From Escarpia spicata (taxonomy: Eukaryota; Annelida; Polychaeta; Sabellida; Siboglinidae): 64,000 nucleotides of DNA. Shown one piece after another: positions 32,310 through 44,759 of this stretch. Below the pieces are notes generated by a model. That model was not told the origin of the DNA, did no database searches, and worked only from the letters and a program-made list of their open reading frames with translations. The position numbers and the translations under genes were made by a program. The first letter of the stretch is position 1, and every line of letters begins with the position of its first letter. The DNA lies in contig OZ023217.1 of assembly GCA_963995525.1 (NCBI GenBank), positions 26,091,587-26,155,586 on the forward strand. The letters run 5' to 3'.

Positions 32310-33660
32310 TGTACAGTGAAAATAAAAACCATGGATAAGTAAGATTAGATTGACCAAAAGGAAGAATGAATTATTCGGTGCCTTCTTATCCCATTTTTTG
32401 CAACAACAATGTGATCTGTAGTGTCTTGCATGTCCCTATTCATAATTCGATTTGTAATACTGAAGCCAACATGAAATATATCAACAGTTTATTCATATGG
32501 AGAAACAATTCACAAATAAATAAAACTACATGGCAGACTGTGCCAATGCATTAGTCAAATTCACACACCGGTTTTCAATGTTTCTTTCAGTTGATTCACT
32601 TCACACTGTGACACATTTTAATCTAACTGTATTACAATTTGGGTCTGTGTCAGTCCTGTGCACATATAGTACATTAATAAGTAACACGTTTATTGATGAT
32701 ATGGGTCATCATTATGATCAAATATTGTGATACAAAAATTATTACATACAAAATATTCCATTACACTTCCAGTTTTACATAATTGTGGGTTTCAACTTTC
32801 AACACTAGGGCCATGTGTCAAGAAAACAAGTATCATTATTCAAGATACAGATTCAAAACTTGTAGTACTAGTTTCAAAATCTATCAAGTGCCTCCAAATG
32901 GATTTATCTAGATTTATGGCACTATATAAGTGTTCTTATTATTATTAAGTACTTTTTGAGATGTTGTTTTGTGATAATGTCAAATGTAATACTAACAATG
33001 AAGTATGAATATATAAAAAACGTATAGCTGAATCCTTTGCTGCATCATTAGTTTGTAGTACACTTTAATAATACTGGCTAAAACATACAGATTAAACAAA
33101 AAATATATATTTTGTTGTAAGATGGCACTTTACTTTTACTAAACTTGATGGTAACAGTCCAGTTTTAATGGTAATGACCCTTATCATTTTTGTGACACAC
33201 ATCCTAGAAGCCACATTGAAAGTGTACAGTGAGTCATATGAACAAATACATGTACAGTTCAGTGTGATGTTTGAGAATGGTAGTCTGTTGCAAAAAACTC
33301 ACTATAAGTAACATGTTTGGACTTGGTTAAACTATTCCAGTAAATTACATATACCCAAAGTTCCCTACATAGAATAGTGTCTAATAAAATACATTGCATA
33401 CCACAACTAGGATACAGTAGTGAGAATGCACTTTGCCTAAAACGTTTATCTATTTCTGCCAGTGATGTTCAAACTATGTTATTTAAGCATAGAAATCCAT
33501 TGTCATTTGAAATTGGATGTCGGATCAATTGGGTGGCACTAAACCGAATTGATACGGATACAACTAGTTTTCCGTAAAGCCGCTTCTTTGCTTTGCCACA
33601 GCCTCCTCTTTTGCTGGTTTTTCGATGCCTGCATGCTCTGCTAGAGTTACCTCCTTACTT
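32310..33660. other. AT-rich interior of the 7.7-kb region
   Basis: No domain is recognised. Likely intron or non-coding part of the element. Confidence 0.35.
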
Positions 33661-33689
33661 GATGTTACAACTTGGAGCACACTTCACAG

Positions 33690-34800
33690 CTTTGTGCCAC
33701 TCGTGCATCTAGCTGCAATGCCCTCTAGAATTTCTCCTCGGAAGCTGTAGTCCTTTGACGCCATCACTTTCTTCACTACATACCCAGCAGACTTTGAATA
33801 CTGCAGCTGATACCGTAGCTTGTTGTCTGCTGTTTTCACCATTTCCCTCTGATTGAACAAATGATAAATCTAAAATCAGTATAACAATAGAACTATCTGA
33901 AGAATAGCTGGCTATAGCAGCTTGCTTGTATGCCCTCCCCTCCCTCCCTCCCTCCCTCCCTCCCTCCCTCCCTCCCTCCCTCCCTTCCTCCCTCCCTCCC
34001 TCCCTCCCTCCATCTGGCAGTATGTATGCCCGCTGTATGTTGTAGCAATGGTGGGGTGACAAGGCATATAGGTTCATTAGGTTGACCAAATTGTACACAG
34101 TGAATGAATGTCCAGTCAGGAAGAGGACGCTTGGTATCAACAAGTTACTCTCATAAATGTTACCAATCTTGGGTTGCGAGTGCCACATGAACAAGTGGCC
34201 ATCAACACATTCTGTGGTCACAACCACTGCAAATCCAGTCACTGTGATGCTAGGCTTTAATATAAGTGGTTTATTGCAGTTTGGTGTTTTAGCAGGTGCA
34301 GAAAAGTGAAATGATGTTTTTCTCACAGATGACAAACTTTCTCTCTTTCCCATTAGTGTAAGAACCGCTTGAGTCATCATCAGTGATACCACTGTCACAT
34401 GCTACAACATATTCTGCATCACTCGCTTCAATGTTTCTCTTCTCGCTGTTGCAGACAGAATCGTCTGAAGATGGCGATATAGTGAGACTGGGACATCCGA
34501 AGGGTGCCTATATTGACAGAACTGCCATGGTCAGGGTCAGTCGGAGAAGGCGTGCTAGACTGCGATGGCAACTTTGCATACCCACGGTCATGGTGAATGT
34601 TCAATGGAACAACAGTATTGTCAGTATTAACTACTGCATCGACAAAGTGTCGCACTGGCGACACGACCACTGGCTTCCTTTGTTTTGACACTACAGTTCG
34701 ATGGCGTGACAGCACTACAAGTGACATTTGTATTACCACGAGGGACGATGTCATCTCACGTTCTAAATCCTTCGCTGGATCCTTCGAAGCTTGCGCTCGG
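33690..34800 (-). pseudogene. Kolobok-like transposon protein, decayed
   Basis: Minus-strand order: low-complexity Ser/Val/Pro N-terminus (from about 34754), ERKFVICEKNIISLFCTC (near 34350, one frame), then in the next frame GFAVVVTTECVDGHLFMWHS, QPKIGNIYESNLLIPSVLFL and YNIQRAYILP (34250-34030). The pattern of a Cys-rich head, W.SQP.I....NLL...LF, then Y.IQR.YL.P is one I associate with Kolobok-type transposon proteins of marine invertebrates. A (GGGA)n tract at 34011-33933 interrupts it. Beyond it a different frame reads RYQLQYSKSAGYVVKKVMAS, then KDYSFRGEILEGI, like the C-terminal end of such proteins. Frame changes show it is dead. Exact superfamily uncertain. Confidence 0.5.
33933..34011. 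repeat. (CCCT)n microsatellite
   Basis: About 19 CCTC units with one CCTT interruption, inside the transposon pseudogene. Confidence 0.95.
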
Positions 34801-36610
34801 TATTAGGCCCTATGGTTGTTTGGATACTTCCGTTATATATTATTAATAAAATGACACAATCGTGCAAATATTAATTAAAATTGGAGCACAAGTGCGATTT
34901 ACAAGTGACTTTTTGAACGTTTTTTTTTAGTGGATATATGTGTGTTATCTTTAATTTTCATGATTAAAATGCATGTGCACTCAAATGTGTTTAAAATTTG
35001 AACTTTATAAATACAAAATACATATTTATTAATCTTTGTGGCTTTCTCCTGTGACGTTATTTCCTTTTTTCCTTGTTGGGCTTACATTCAAAAGTCAATA
35101 AATTATACAATGTCCTTGTTATTAAAAGCATACATTGGTGTTTGCAGTCATGCAATCTATATCGGGAAAAAAGTTGGTATGATAGCATGCATGCTAAATT
35201 GTCGCCTCAAAACTGGAGCATCAATTCAGGGTCCATTGTTACAAGCCAATATTTGAGACACATAAATTAGTATTAGGCCTACATGGTGATTGACTTTAGT
35301 TGACTGATGTGAACCTATTTACTATGCCAATAACTAATTATATCAGATATGACTACAGTGTTTTGTTGTATGCTATTGACTGTATAACAAGTATTTTTAA
35401 GGATTTAAATACTTGTAATGTCACTTAATTAAATGCGGTTACATTTTATAGTATTTGAGCAGTCCAACTTCAATAATATTTGTCTTTAACTATTTCTTTT
35501 AAATTAATACATTCCAATGACAATGCCTACAATACATTTTTGACAGGGCTTGGTCCGGGCTGTGACTAATGTTGATTAATAGATGACGACTCTATTTCGC
35601 AAAACGTTATACTGGCTACGGTAGCTGACATTTATTTTTGTAATTATTTTGAAGGTTATTCCCCCCACCAGCAACTAAGTCGATAACAGACATAGTCATA
35701 GACTCGTAGACTTGCCGTAAACTAAATCGGCGGATTACAAGCACTCATTATTCCCAATTATATCATAGTATTCACACGTATTTGTACTTTATCACATTCA
35801 CATTTCTTATTACATTTAAATTTTGAATACGTCATATTTGTATATATGCAGACTTTGAACTAGAACTGCGGGACTATATAGTGGTCGTAATGATACCTGA
35901 CGGAACTCGTGAGTGCCGAGTCACCTTGGCAACAACAAGCTGGTTTCGGCTTGTTATTTCCTACGCGCCGCTTCACCCTCCAAATAAGGCAATAATGTCG
36001 AGCTTCCAGGTCGATTTCGTTTAATTTTACTTCATCGGTGCATAGTTATATGTAAACAAATCGACTGAAGATGGACCTGTGACTTTAACCAAGAATTATG
36101 TTTCGACGTTCAATGTCTTTTTATGCTCGTCACTTTCGTATTTAGGCTTGCAATCGGCGTTTGAAAGTGACCACCGCAGACTTTTGCCAATCTTGCCGCC
36201 GGCGAACACGTCAAATTCATCATCTATAACTTGTTTTTTTCTGTTGGAATCCTTCTGTGGAAGTATGTGAAAAGTTGCTTACTAACACTTATAGTATATC
36301 TAGTAGCCACGCAGTGCATTAAATTGTTCTGTTTTTATGTGTTTGTATGCGTTTCGTCGGTTTTTCTGAGAGCTACGCTGCGTCGCCTATCGAATTGCTG
36401 TATACAGCTTTGGGAGACATCTCGCCAATCAAACCGGATGTACAACCACACGCTCCTAGAGCATGATGGCGGCGCCCTGTGCCGATAGTAGCTACGTTTG
36501 AAAAATTATTAAAAATATACCGTGACGCTGTACTTGTCAAATCATGGTGACATGTACTCTAAATGGTATGTTCTTATGTTTGGGCTGTGGTTGTTCAATC
36601 GTTTCATTTC
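34801..36610. other. Unassigned interior of the 7.7-kb region
   Basis: No exon with a recognised domain. GC content rises after 35870. The 36079-36488 open frames are not supported by splice or domain evidence. Confidence 0.3.
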
Positions 36611-36734
36611 CCCTTAAATTAAGCCATCATGCCCAAAAGAAAAAGTGACCGGTGCACAGATCCTGCAGCCCCAAAAACTCTCCGCATACATGCATCCTTC
36701 ATGATTATGTTCATTATACACCCCTCAGTGAAAT

Positions 36735-37277
36735 GAAAGAAACTGCAAATTCACGACGATACCCACTGTCAACTCGTCTTCATGCTCCTCCACTCCGTTA
36801 AGACCAACGACATCCAGCTGTTCCACAAATGTAATGGAGAGATGGCGGCGCTCTTCTTTGTATTCAATGGGTACAACTACTCCAGGTTTGTGCAGTTGAC
36901 ATGCCCAAATTTATAACTTGTAGTGGGGACATTCTAATATATATATAGATGTGTGTATATATATATGAGCATGAATTAGTATATACATATATATATACTA
37001 TATATATATATACTAATTAATGCTCATGCATCATGAAACGAGCTCATCCAATAAATGTTTCTATGCGTAATATGTGCGTCTCCTTATCCGCAGATGTCTG
37101 GTCTGGCTGGAGATCTACCTGACGAATATGGAAAAGACGCACCCGGGGGCCAAGGACCTGCGCACCAAGGGCGCAATCGCGATGGCCCGCTCGATGCTAC
37201 CGAGGGCGCTCAGTGCAGTCGATAAGACAATGGAAGAAACGTTCATGCGCTTCGCCAAATCATCCGGTAAATCATGA
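36735..37277 (+). pseudogene. Two-exon fragment of a transposon-linked gene (NYSR...W...YLTNME motif)
   Basis: The first piece reads THCQLVFMLLHSVKTNDIQL, FHKCNGEMAALFFVFNGYNY and S, ending AG|GTTTGT at 36895 (phase 2). The second starts at 37094 after TTATCCGCAG and completes Arg, then CLVWLEIYLTNMEKTHPGAK, LRTKGAIAMARSMLPRALSA, VDKTMEETFMRFAKSSG, with a donor at 37267 or TGA at 37275. The pattern F....Y.R...W...YL..ME..HPGA...L..GA...ARS..P......DKTMEETFM.FAK.SG occurs in multicopy invertebrate proteins linked to large DNA transposons. An ATG at 36627 lies upstream but the frame is broken there. No catalytic domain is visible; function unknown. Confidence 0.5.
36966..37031. repeat. AT-rich perfect-arm palindrome in the short intron
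   Basis: TGAGCATGAATTAGTATATA at 36966 is mirrored by TATATACTAATTAATGCTCA ending at 37027, with alternating TA between. It would form a cruciform or RNA hairpin within the 198-bp intron of the fragment above. Confidence 0.8.
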
Positions 37278-37373
37278 ATTTCATTCAGTATAAAAATAAA
37301 CATAATATATAATCGTAACATTTGATTCATCAGAAAAGGTAGAAAGAAGCTGTATAATGCACACACAAAATTT

Positions 37374-37714
37374 AATCGATTTTTCGGTAATGGCGGCACG
37401 AATTTGCATACTAGTATGCCACGGACACGTGTGGTCATTTCAAGAATAGTCTTATTATGATCTTTAACCCTCAAACCATGTGTCTACACACCTTATTTGT
37501 TCAGTGATCTGCACTATTGGCTGATATATTGTGAAACATAGCTTTTCGATTTTTTCGTTAATGGCGGCACTGATTTGCATACAAATGATACGTTGGACAT
37601 CAAGGCGACTTTTTAACATAGCTCATCGTTTTCTACGCATTTTTATGATCTAGAGACGCCGATTAGAATTTGATTTTCGGGGGTGCACGATACCCCCCTC
37701 TTCCGACTAGACTA
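37374..37714 (-). repeat. Right long inverted repeat
   Basis: Reverse complement of 30012-30358, including CGGGGGTGCACGATACCCCC and TCTTCCGACTAGACTA at its outer end. Confidence 0.8.
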
Positions 37715-39715
37715 AAAGGGAACCAGTCAGTTCCTCTACCCGGATTAGCTGGCGTAATTTGTAACAGGAAGTATATTGTGTTGAACGTGGGAAAATGGGA
37801 TATCGTTGAACATCAAAGGGTTTTGCAGTTAACTCAGCCCGACTCGGCCATATTGCCAATAAATCTTGTTTTGAAACTGTATGTTTTGTTTACTATTTGA
37901 ACATTCTCCTTCCAAATTGGGAATGTGGTTACAGGCTTACTAAACACAATTTAGCGGGCAGTATACCTTCAACACAGTTTGTATAGTCTTAAGAACATTA
38001 TATTAATTAACAAATAAAACATTGGGAAGAGACTGCTCCTTTTAATAGCTATCGTTCAGTGGTCGAGCAGGCACACCTCTCATGAGGCTCTTGTCACAAT
38101 CACCAGAGGTATCCTCGCTAGGCAGCCAATAAGGCTAGTAACAATTTCCCCATCACGATAAACCACTCCTCTGATACGATCTTATTAATACTCTGGCCAA
38201 AGGGTTCCTCACAAAAATGAAATATAGTCAAAAGTAACAAGAAGTTATATTACACATCTAGCAGGCCTACTGACGTCACAATTGCAAAATACAAATTTAA
38301 TTGGGTTAACGTTTTCACAATGGTGTCTTGCTGGGCCCTGTATATTTTATATATGAAACAGGCTCTCGGTGTTTAACATGGTGCGATACTATTTTTGGCG
38401 ATGAAACCAACACGCACACCCACCCACCCATCCGCCCACCCCCTCGCCCATCCACCAACCAACCCACCCACACGCACCCGCACAAACACACACCACAATT
38501 ACTTAATATGACTATAGGAATATTAATCTAGAGGTGTAACAATAGCAAAACAATAAATTAATGTTGACTCAAGTTTAATTACACTATCTATTTAATTTGG
38601 ATAAAGAGCTACAATAATTAATGTAACACAATTAGAAGCCACGTGATTGCGACATCACAGGGTGGAGTAATAATTTGGTAAAAACTCAATACGTGCAACT
38701 ACCAACTTAATGTAGCTAAAGCTTTATAATTCTGTTTTAACGTGATTTTTGGGGGGTGCAGAAATGGGACTCGCCCATTACAGGGTGAGTAAAATAAAAG
38801 GAAGAAAGAGCGATGTATATCAACAACTGGTAAGAACAGGAATGTTTCGTAAGTTAATACATCACAGGAGATAGTCCGACCGGTTGTTAACAGAAAAATG
38901 ACGGTATGCTGAAGTGTCAACCATCATATCGGTTTGCCTCGTTTGTTGACTTAGGTCTATCACCGAACCGTTTGGATATAACAATCCGCCATATCTGTCG
39001 GTTATTGTGTTGTAAATCGCTGTAGCATAGAGCACTACTTTGACTGCTGGTCAACATGTTGACAAGTCTATCAACCTATGATCATACTTTAGTTGTTAAA
39101 GAAAACAAGGATAGTGTGAATTTATATGCGAATCGGTCCTATGCCAATGTGTAGGTAGTATGTACTAGATCTCTATGTGATATTTGCAATATGTAATATT
39201 GTGCGTTCTGGTATTAGACTAGTGATAAACAGAGGCATGCACTAATGTTGCTCGACCGCGGACAACATTTTATGATTTACATTAGCATTACATAGTCTAA
39301 TAGGTTCTTTTGAACACAATCGACATGCATTCAACAATGGCCTACTTCTTCGTGCTCGCACAAAGTTCGCGGACAGCTAATTAAGTCACGACTGATCGGC
39401 GGGAGGGTAACGGAAGAGCAATGCACATGTTGCTAAGAAGCGTAACCAAGCGCGCAGTCTTGGGTACACACTGGAATATGCCATCGACATAGTACCCACT
39501 GCGAAGGGACCAAGTGTTTTGGCCACACATAAACGTTGGTCTATTAAAATTCAGTCGCAATGGACGTTATGGACTTCTTGTAGCAGTTTTATGTTGCAAA
39601 ACAAGTTACGCCAAGTCGTATACAAATTCGCAACAAACGAAGTGGCGTAGTTGGAGCGACTTTGAATCGTCACCTCTCTACCAGGTGAACGAGTTAGGCA
39701 CGAACTTCCGCCACA
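37715..39715. other. Intergenic DNA upstream of the SAXO-like gene
   Basis: Contains a C-rich (CCCACCCA)n-like stretch at 38408-38495. No exon is recognised. A promoter for the gene starting at 39716 should lie near its right end, but no TATA box is evident. Confidence 0.35.
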
Positions 39716-39843
39716 ATGCCGGACTCGGTCCTAGACTCGGAGGTCGACTCTGTCACAGCCCAGGAATTGGATGCGTTGATGAGAGAATTTCCAGAATGGG
39801 CGGGCGAATTCCCCGAGATACACCAGCAGCTGCAATCCGCTAG
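39716..39843 (+). CDS. SAXO-like axonemal microtubule protein, exon 1
   Basis: ATG at 39716 opens MPDSVLDSEVDSVTAQELDA, then LMREFPEWAGEFPEIHQQLQ and SA plus AG of an Arg codon at donor AG|GTAATT. It leaves in phase 2, matching the next recognised exon 8.4 kb downstream. With the five later exons all phases match and the total is 388 codons including the stop. Assigning this exon to the same gene rests on phase, strand and lack of any competing exon, not on homology. Confidence 0.55.
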
Positions 39844-39994
39844 GTAATTCAATCACTTCTCCAACAATCAACGACAATATATATATATGATATATATATA
39901 TTATATATATATATATATTATATATATATATATATTATATATATATATAATATAATATATATAATATGTATACATACATGTGTGTGTGCTTACT

Positions 39995-40390
39995 GAACAA
40001 CAATACATGAAGTATATTTGCAACGTTGTTCGTTATACACAGGTTTTACTCAACGACAATGGAAAGTAATGCAACGTTGGAAATATACTTCACGCATTGT
40101 TCTTCAGTAAGCGTTGTGTACACGCGTTGACAATATACATCATCCATTTTCGTTCAATGAAGCATGTAACGGAATACGTCAACACTATAATTTATCAGTA
40201 AAGCATTAAAGTGTCAACGTGGGCACTGGTTCATTAGTTCATTGTCGTTCATAAAATATGTGTGCAACGGACAATCTAGATATTAGAAGTAATTCCCTGT
40301 GCGTTAGTAAAGCATTTATGTAACGAACATCGTTGCCAATGGAATTAATTAATTTTTGCTTATTAAAGTCTGTGTAACATACAACGTTGA

Positions 40391-40487
<97 letters not shown>

Positions 40488-40705
40488 CATATACATATAT
40501 ATACATATATATATATATATATATTCATGTTACACAGCAAAGCAATGTTGGCATTGGTACTAATTCATTAGCGTTCAAACAAGCAAGTCTCTAACAGATA
40601 ACATTGACACTAGAAGTCATTCATTGTTATTCAATGAAGCACATGTATAACGGACAACTTCGTCGCTAGGGTTATTTCATCGTCGTTTAATAAAGTAAGC
40701 CTTGT
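39995..40705. repeat. Degenerate ~75-85-bp repeats interrupted by (TA)n
   Basis: Variants of CAACGTTGACACTAGAA...TTCATTGTCGTTCAATAAAG recur about eight times. A (TA)n tract at 40393-40525 splits the array. It lies in intron 1 of the SAXO-like gene. Confidence 0.65.
40393..40525. repeat. (TA)n microsatellite
   Basis: About 130 bp of alternating TA with CATA interruptions at the right end. Confidence 0.95.
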
Positions 40706-41020
40706 TTAGCACAGGCCTATGTTCCCTGCGAGTAGTGTTCGATTGTGGTGGAGGCCTGTAAAACAAACTCGTTACATACCGTGCATGTTATAGTATATTT
40801 GTCATAGCCATATTCATAACTGTATATAATTATAATTCTTTTGTTTTTTAAACTTAAGCGAAAAACAAAATATAAATATGGTTGACTGCATGTCCCGCAC
40901 CCACGATTATTTATGGTTTCATTGTGTGTCATCGATAGTTTAAATAACTAGGACAAATGCTGAATAATTGATCACTGGTCATATTATATCACTCACGAGG
41001 ATTGTGTAACTGTTAAACTG

Positions 41021-41288
41021 TGGGCATGGTCACAGTAGCGCAATGCACCAGCGGCAGTAACCTTATATTAATGAGGCAGCATTAATGTGGGCATGGTCAC
41101 AGTAGCGCAATGCGCCAGCGGCAGTAGCCTTGTATTAATAAGGCAGCGTTAATGTGGGCATGGTCACAATAGCGCAATGCACCAGCGGCATTAACCTTAT
41201 ATTAATGAGGCAGCATTAATGTGGGCATGGGCACAGTAGCGCAATGCACCAGCAGCAGTAACGTTCGGTAATGAGGCAGCATTACACA
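41021..41288. repeat. 67-bp minisatellite, four units
   Basis: Unit starts TGGGCATGGTCACAGTAGCG (41021, 41088, 41155, 41222) and ends GAGGCAGCATTAATG. Confidence 0.9.
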
Positions 41289-41667
41289 CTTCACGATCAA
41301 ATGTTTAGACACATTAATTACACGCCCAGCTTTGTACGACGTCTTTCTGTTAACAATTCAACTAAATACCCCAAAATTGCGGTGATTTTATAATACTTTA
41401 AGACGAGTAGTTTATTTACTAGTTGATATTATATGTTTGGTATATATGTATGGTAATCAGGCTAGATTTACAAACTACGTACGTTTCGCTTATGTCATGT
41501 TGACTACACTAAACGTCTCGTTGGCTCAGAGTACGCGTCGTTTCTAATATATATATATATATATATAATATATACATACGTGCGTGCGTGCGCGTGAGTG
41601 GTTTCAGGGCAAAACGATTACCGCTGTGTCTGAACGTTCTAAACTTGGTCTAAACGTTTGGGGAAGA

Positions 41668-41815
41668 TGGGTGGATCTTATGGTGCAGTTTGAGGTTTTT
41701 GGCGAGCCTGGGCGTACAAACCGAGGTTTTTAGAGAGCCTCGGTGCATTTTGGCGAGCTCCAAGGGGGGGTGCAATTTGAGGTTTTTTGGAGAGCCTCAG
41801 CCATCCAATATTCAC
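41668..41815. mobile_element. Internal piece of the GGCRCCRGAAC MITE-like family
   Basis: GAGGTTTTTGGCGAGCCTGG and GGTGCATTTTGGCGAGCTCC are inverted forms of the GGCTCGCC/GAGGCTCACC...CTCCAATTGCACC blocks found at 15.4 and 46.1 kb. Terminal repeats are not preserved. Confidence 0.4.
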
Positions 41816-41974
41816 CAGGGCTAACATATTCCAAAACACGACAAATCCCCATTAAACGACTCGTTTGTTTCCAAAACACGATGAACGCCATCCGTTTTTT
41901 AAAAACCAAAACGCGATATTATGAATTAATTTAAGCATATATATACACATACACACACATGTGTGTATGTGTGA

Positions 41975-42352
<378 letters not shown>

Positions 42353-42469
42353 CGTTCTTGCCTATATATTAATTGGCAAGAACTCGAAGGTCGTTACCCC
42401 AATAAAGAAAGTGTGCCTGCCCAAGCTATTTCTAACACAACTGCTTCGGATAGTCCGTTCCAGTTCTTC

Positions 42470-42735
42470 ACAGGTATGTTAATAAATCTCTTGAGTCATC
42501 TCTTGAGTCAATAAATCGCGCACTACTGTCAGTCGTGTTGTTAGTAGAGTGAATAAAGTGGTGTGACAAAGGAAAATCTCTCCGTGTAAAGAGTTTTTAA
42601 ATCGTATTAGGCGGTTATTCACTTTGCGGCGCTCTAGGTACTTAAGTTCTTTCATCGTCAATGTGACACTGCTTTTCCGGCTGTTGTTACTCTTGACAAA
42701 TCTCGTCGCTCTGCACTGTAGTAACGAGTAATATA
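42470..42735 (-). pseudogene. LINE 3'-terminal coding fragment
   Basis: Minus strand reads ATRFVKSNNSRKSSVTLTMK, ELKYLERRKVNNRLIRFKNS, LHGEI. This is the R.A.RFV.SN.SR.SSVT.ML..L.W..LE.RR...RL..F.K.LHG module at the C-terminus of CR1/RTE-type LINE proteins. The fragment at 46700-47225 is the same family on the other strand. Confidence 0.6.
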
Positions 42736-42739
42736 AAAA

Positions 42740-43324
42740 TAGATAAGCGAGCGAAAAATGTACAACTTAAAACACGTATGAAACATTCAATTCAGCGGTA
42801 GCTAGCACTGTCACGGCTCGTCCGATCCCGATGATCTTGGTATCATTTGAAAACATGCACTTTCTGTTATTCTACCATCCATCTACATTTTCTGGTAACC
42901 ATTCACCGAACACCTATAAACGGACCTATAATCATATTATTTTTGGTGTTCTGTACGGTTTCGAACGATGTTGGGTTCAGATACTTTGTACACTAATCTT
43001 CCGTTTGCAGCGCTGCCTGGATCATTTGTATAAGATTTAGACATGTGCTCTTCAATAGTTCCTGATTTATTTTTAAAAGCTCCACTTACCTTTAAACGGC
43101 GGCGAAATTGACGTGCTTTGACGGCAACGAAAATATATTATCAATGTCAGCGTGACATCACAATAACGTATGCCAACCAACGGAGAAGAATGGTCAACAT
43201 TCTTTATATTAGTTGGTTGATATACGTGATTGTGACGTCACGCCAACTAGGAAAATGTCAGTTTCGCCGCCGTTTAAATGTGGGTGGAGATTATAGTATA
43301 ATATTCACAATTAATAAATTACAC
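42740..43324. other. Unassigned intron DNA
   Basis: Nothing recognised apart from inverted AAACGGCGGCGAAATTGACG (43095) and CAGTTTCGCCGCCGTTTAAA (43259), a ~180-bp hairpin-like arrangement that may be a small MITE. Confidence 0.35.
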
Positions 43325-43850
43325 ATTAAGCGTACTTGATCTCTCTGCTGCCTTTGATACCATTGATCACAATATTCTTATTAAACGCTTATCAAAATGG
43401 TACGGTATATCTAGCTTAGCCCTGAACTGGTTTTCTTCATACCTAACTAACATATACCAAACCATTAAGAGTGGAACCTGCTTTTCGGCTGCACTACCTA
43501 CATTATGTGGTGTTCACAGGGCTCTGTTCTTGGGCCTTTGCTTTTCACTCTTTACACCACGCCACTAAGCTCTGTTATCCAAAGTCGTAACTTGGATCAT
43601 CATCTTTACGCTGACGACACACATATTTACATTTCTTTGGCTACCCCGGATACAAATCGCCTTTAAACCACCTTAGTGATTGCCACTAACATATATTCAA
43701 CTGGATGACTGACCGCAAATTAAAGTTAAATGAAACTGAATTTTTCATAATTAGTAATCCAATGCAGCGTTATAAATTTGATGGTTTTCCCAACTCGTAT
43801 TTTGAGTCAGCAGATCACACCAGCAACCTCGGCGCGGTATCTAAAAGTAA
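43325..43850 (+). pseudogene. L2-type LINE reverse-transcriptase fragment
   Basis: Reads [41 protein letters not shown] and (next frame) [35 protein letters not shown]. The catalytic YADD is at 43607-43618. These strings are characteristic of the L2 clade. A 1-bp frameshift and later stops are present. Downstream it is cut by the 44-bp minisatellite. Confidence 0.78.
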
Positions 43851-43897
43851 TATATGATAATAACTTATATTTTAGACAACATATATCACAAAGCTTT

Positions 43898-44040
43898 GGT
43901 GTATTAACGAAAAAGGTTTGGTATATTAACGAGTAATACAAAATAAGATAGTTGGTGTACTAACGAGTAGTTAATACCAAATATGATAGTTGTAACGCAT
44001 TTGTGTACTAACGAGTACTACCAAATAAGTTCGCTGGCTT
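43898..44040. repeat. ~44-bp minisatellite, block 2
   Basis: GTATTAACGAGTAATACAAA and GTACTAACGAGTACTACCAA units, lying between two parts of L2 sequence. Confidence 0.65.
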
Positions 44041-44655
44041 ATCCTGTATAAACTACTGATCCTCGTGTTTACTGCCTTGCATGGGCATGCACCAGGATAT
44101 ATTCGTGATCTTGTAATACCCTATTCGCCCACCCGCAACCTCCGATCTGCTGATCTGCATCTGCAGTACAACCTAGAAGGCTACTGTAGGCGGAATTTCT
44201 CTGTGGCCGGACCGACACTCTGGAACGCTTTGCCAGTCAACATTCAACAACCAGATTTAAGACTCTTTAAAACTCGCCTATTTCAACTGGCTTACTTCCT
44301 CTAAAGAACAGTGCTGTATCACACTTTTGTTATGAACATGTGTTTTTATTAACTTATTTATTTAATTAATTAATTGTATTATTATTATATAATATGTTTG
44401 ATTTAATTTTAATATATAACTATTTGTGTATTTATCTTAGTTTTTTTCTCGAAACTATGTCATGCGTGTTAATTACTTAATATATACAGTCTTTTAACAT
44501 TTTAATATAATATTATTTTTTACCGGGAATTTATACTTCTTAGACATATCTTATAATTCCATGTACGTTTTATAATGCGTGTACGCGCCTTGAATGAGCT
44601 GGTCTAAAGGCGCTTTAGAAATGTTGGTAAATAATAATGATAATAATAATAATAA
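44041..44655 (+). pseudogene. 3' end of an L2-type LINE
   Basis: Open frame to TAA at 44302-44304 reads LLILVFTALHGHAPGYIRDL, VIPYSPTRNLRSADL, RRNFSVAGPTLWNALPVNIQ, FKTRLFQLAYFL, the standard L2 C-terminus (ALHG.AP.YI.DL, RSFSVAAP.LWN.LP, FK..LK..LF..A). The 3' UTR ends AAAGGCGCTTTAGAAAT and then (AATAATGAT)n, the usual L2 tail. Confidence 0.75.
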
Positions 44656-44755
44656 AGGTAGTTTTAACGCTCTGGTGTACTAACGAGTAATACCAAATAC
44701 AAAACATAATAGTTTGTACCGAGAGGTAATACCAAACAAGATTGTTATATCGCTT
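44645..44755. repeat. ~44-bp minisatellite, block 3
   Basis: TACTAACGAGTAATACCAAA and GTAATACCAAACAAGATTGT units directly after the L2 tail. Confidence 0.65.
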
Positions 44756-44759
44756 AATA

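Larger units (their letters stand above)
30012..37714 (+). mobile_element. Candidate 7.7-kb element bounded by ~345-bp inverted repeats
   Basis: The left repeat (30012-30358) and the right repeat (37374-37714) are reverse complements with roughly 85-90% identity by eye. Both begin TAGTCTAGTCGGAAGA, then GGGGTATCGTGCACCCCC. Each repeat is itself built of two related ~175-bp halves ending TGCCGCCATTACCGAAAAA. Between them lie three transposon-associated pseudogenes. No target-site duplication is visible, so the alternative, two independent inverted copies of a short repeat, is not excluded. Confidence 0.5.

Noticed and set aside
33709..34398. Intact 229-aa minus-strand gene with a Gly/Arg/Glu repeat
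   Set aside because: The GREGG repeat is a (GGGA)n microsatellite that interrupts a transposon protein; neighbouring conserved blocks are in other frames, so it is a pseudogene.
37115..37474. 119-aa minus-strand frame
   Set aside because: Antisense of the plus-strand exon 37094-37266, which has matching splice phase and a recognisable motif.
38328..38531. Pro/Thr/His-rich 67-aa frame
   Set aside because: Low-complexity CCCACC repeat.
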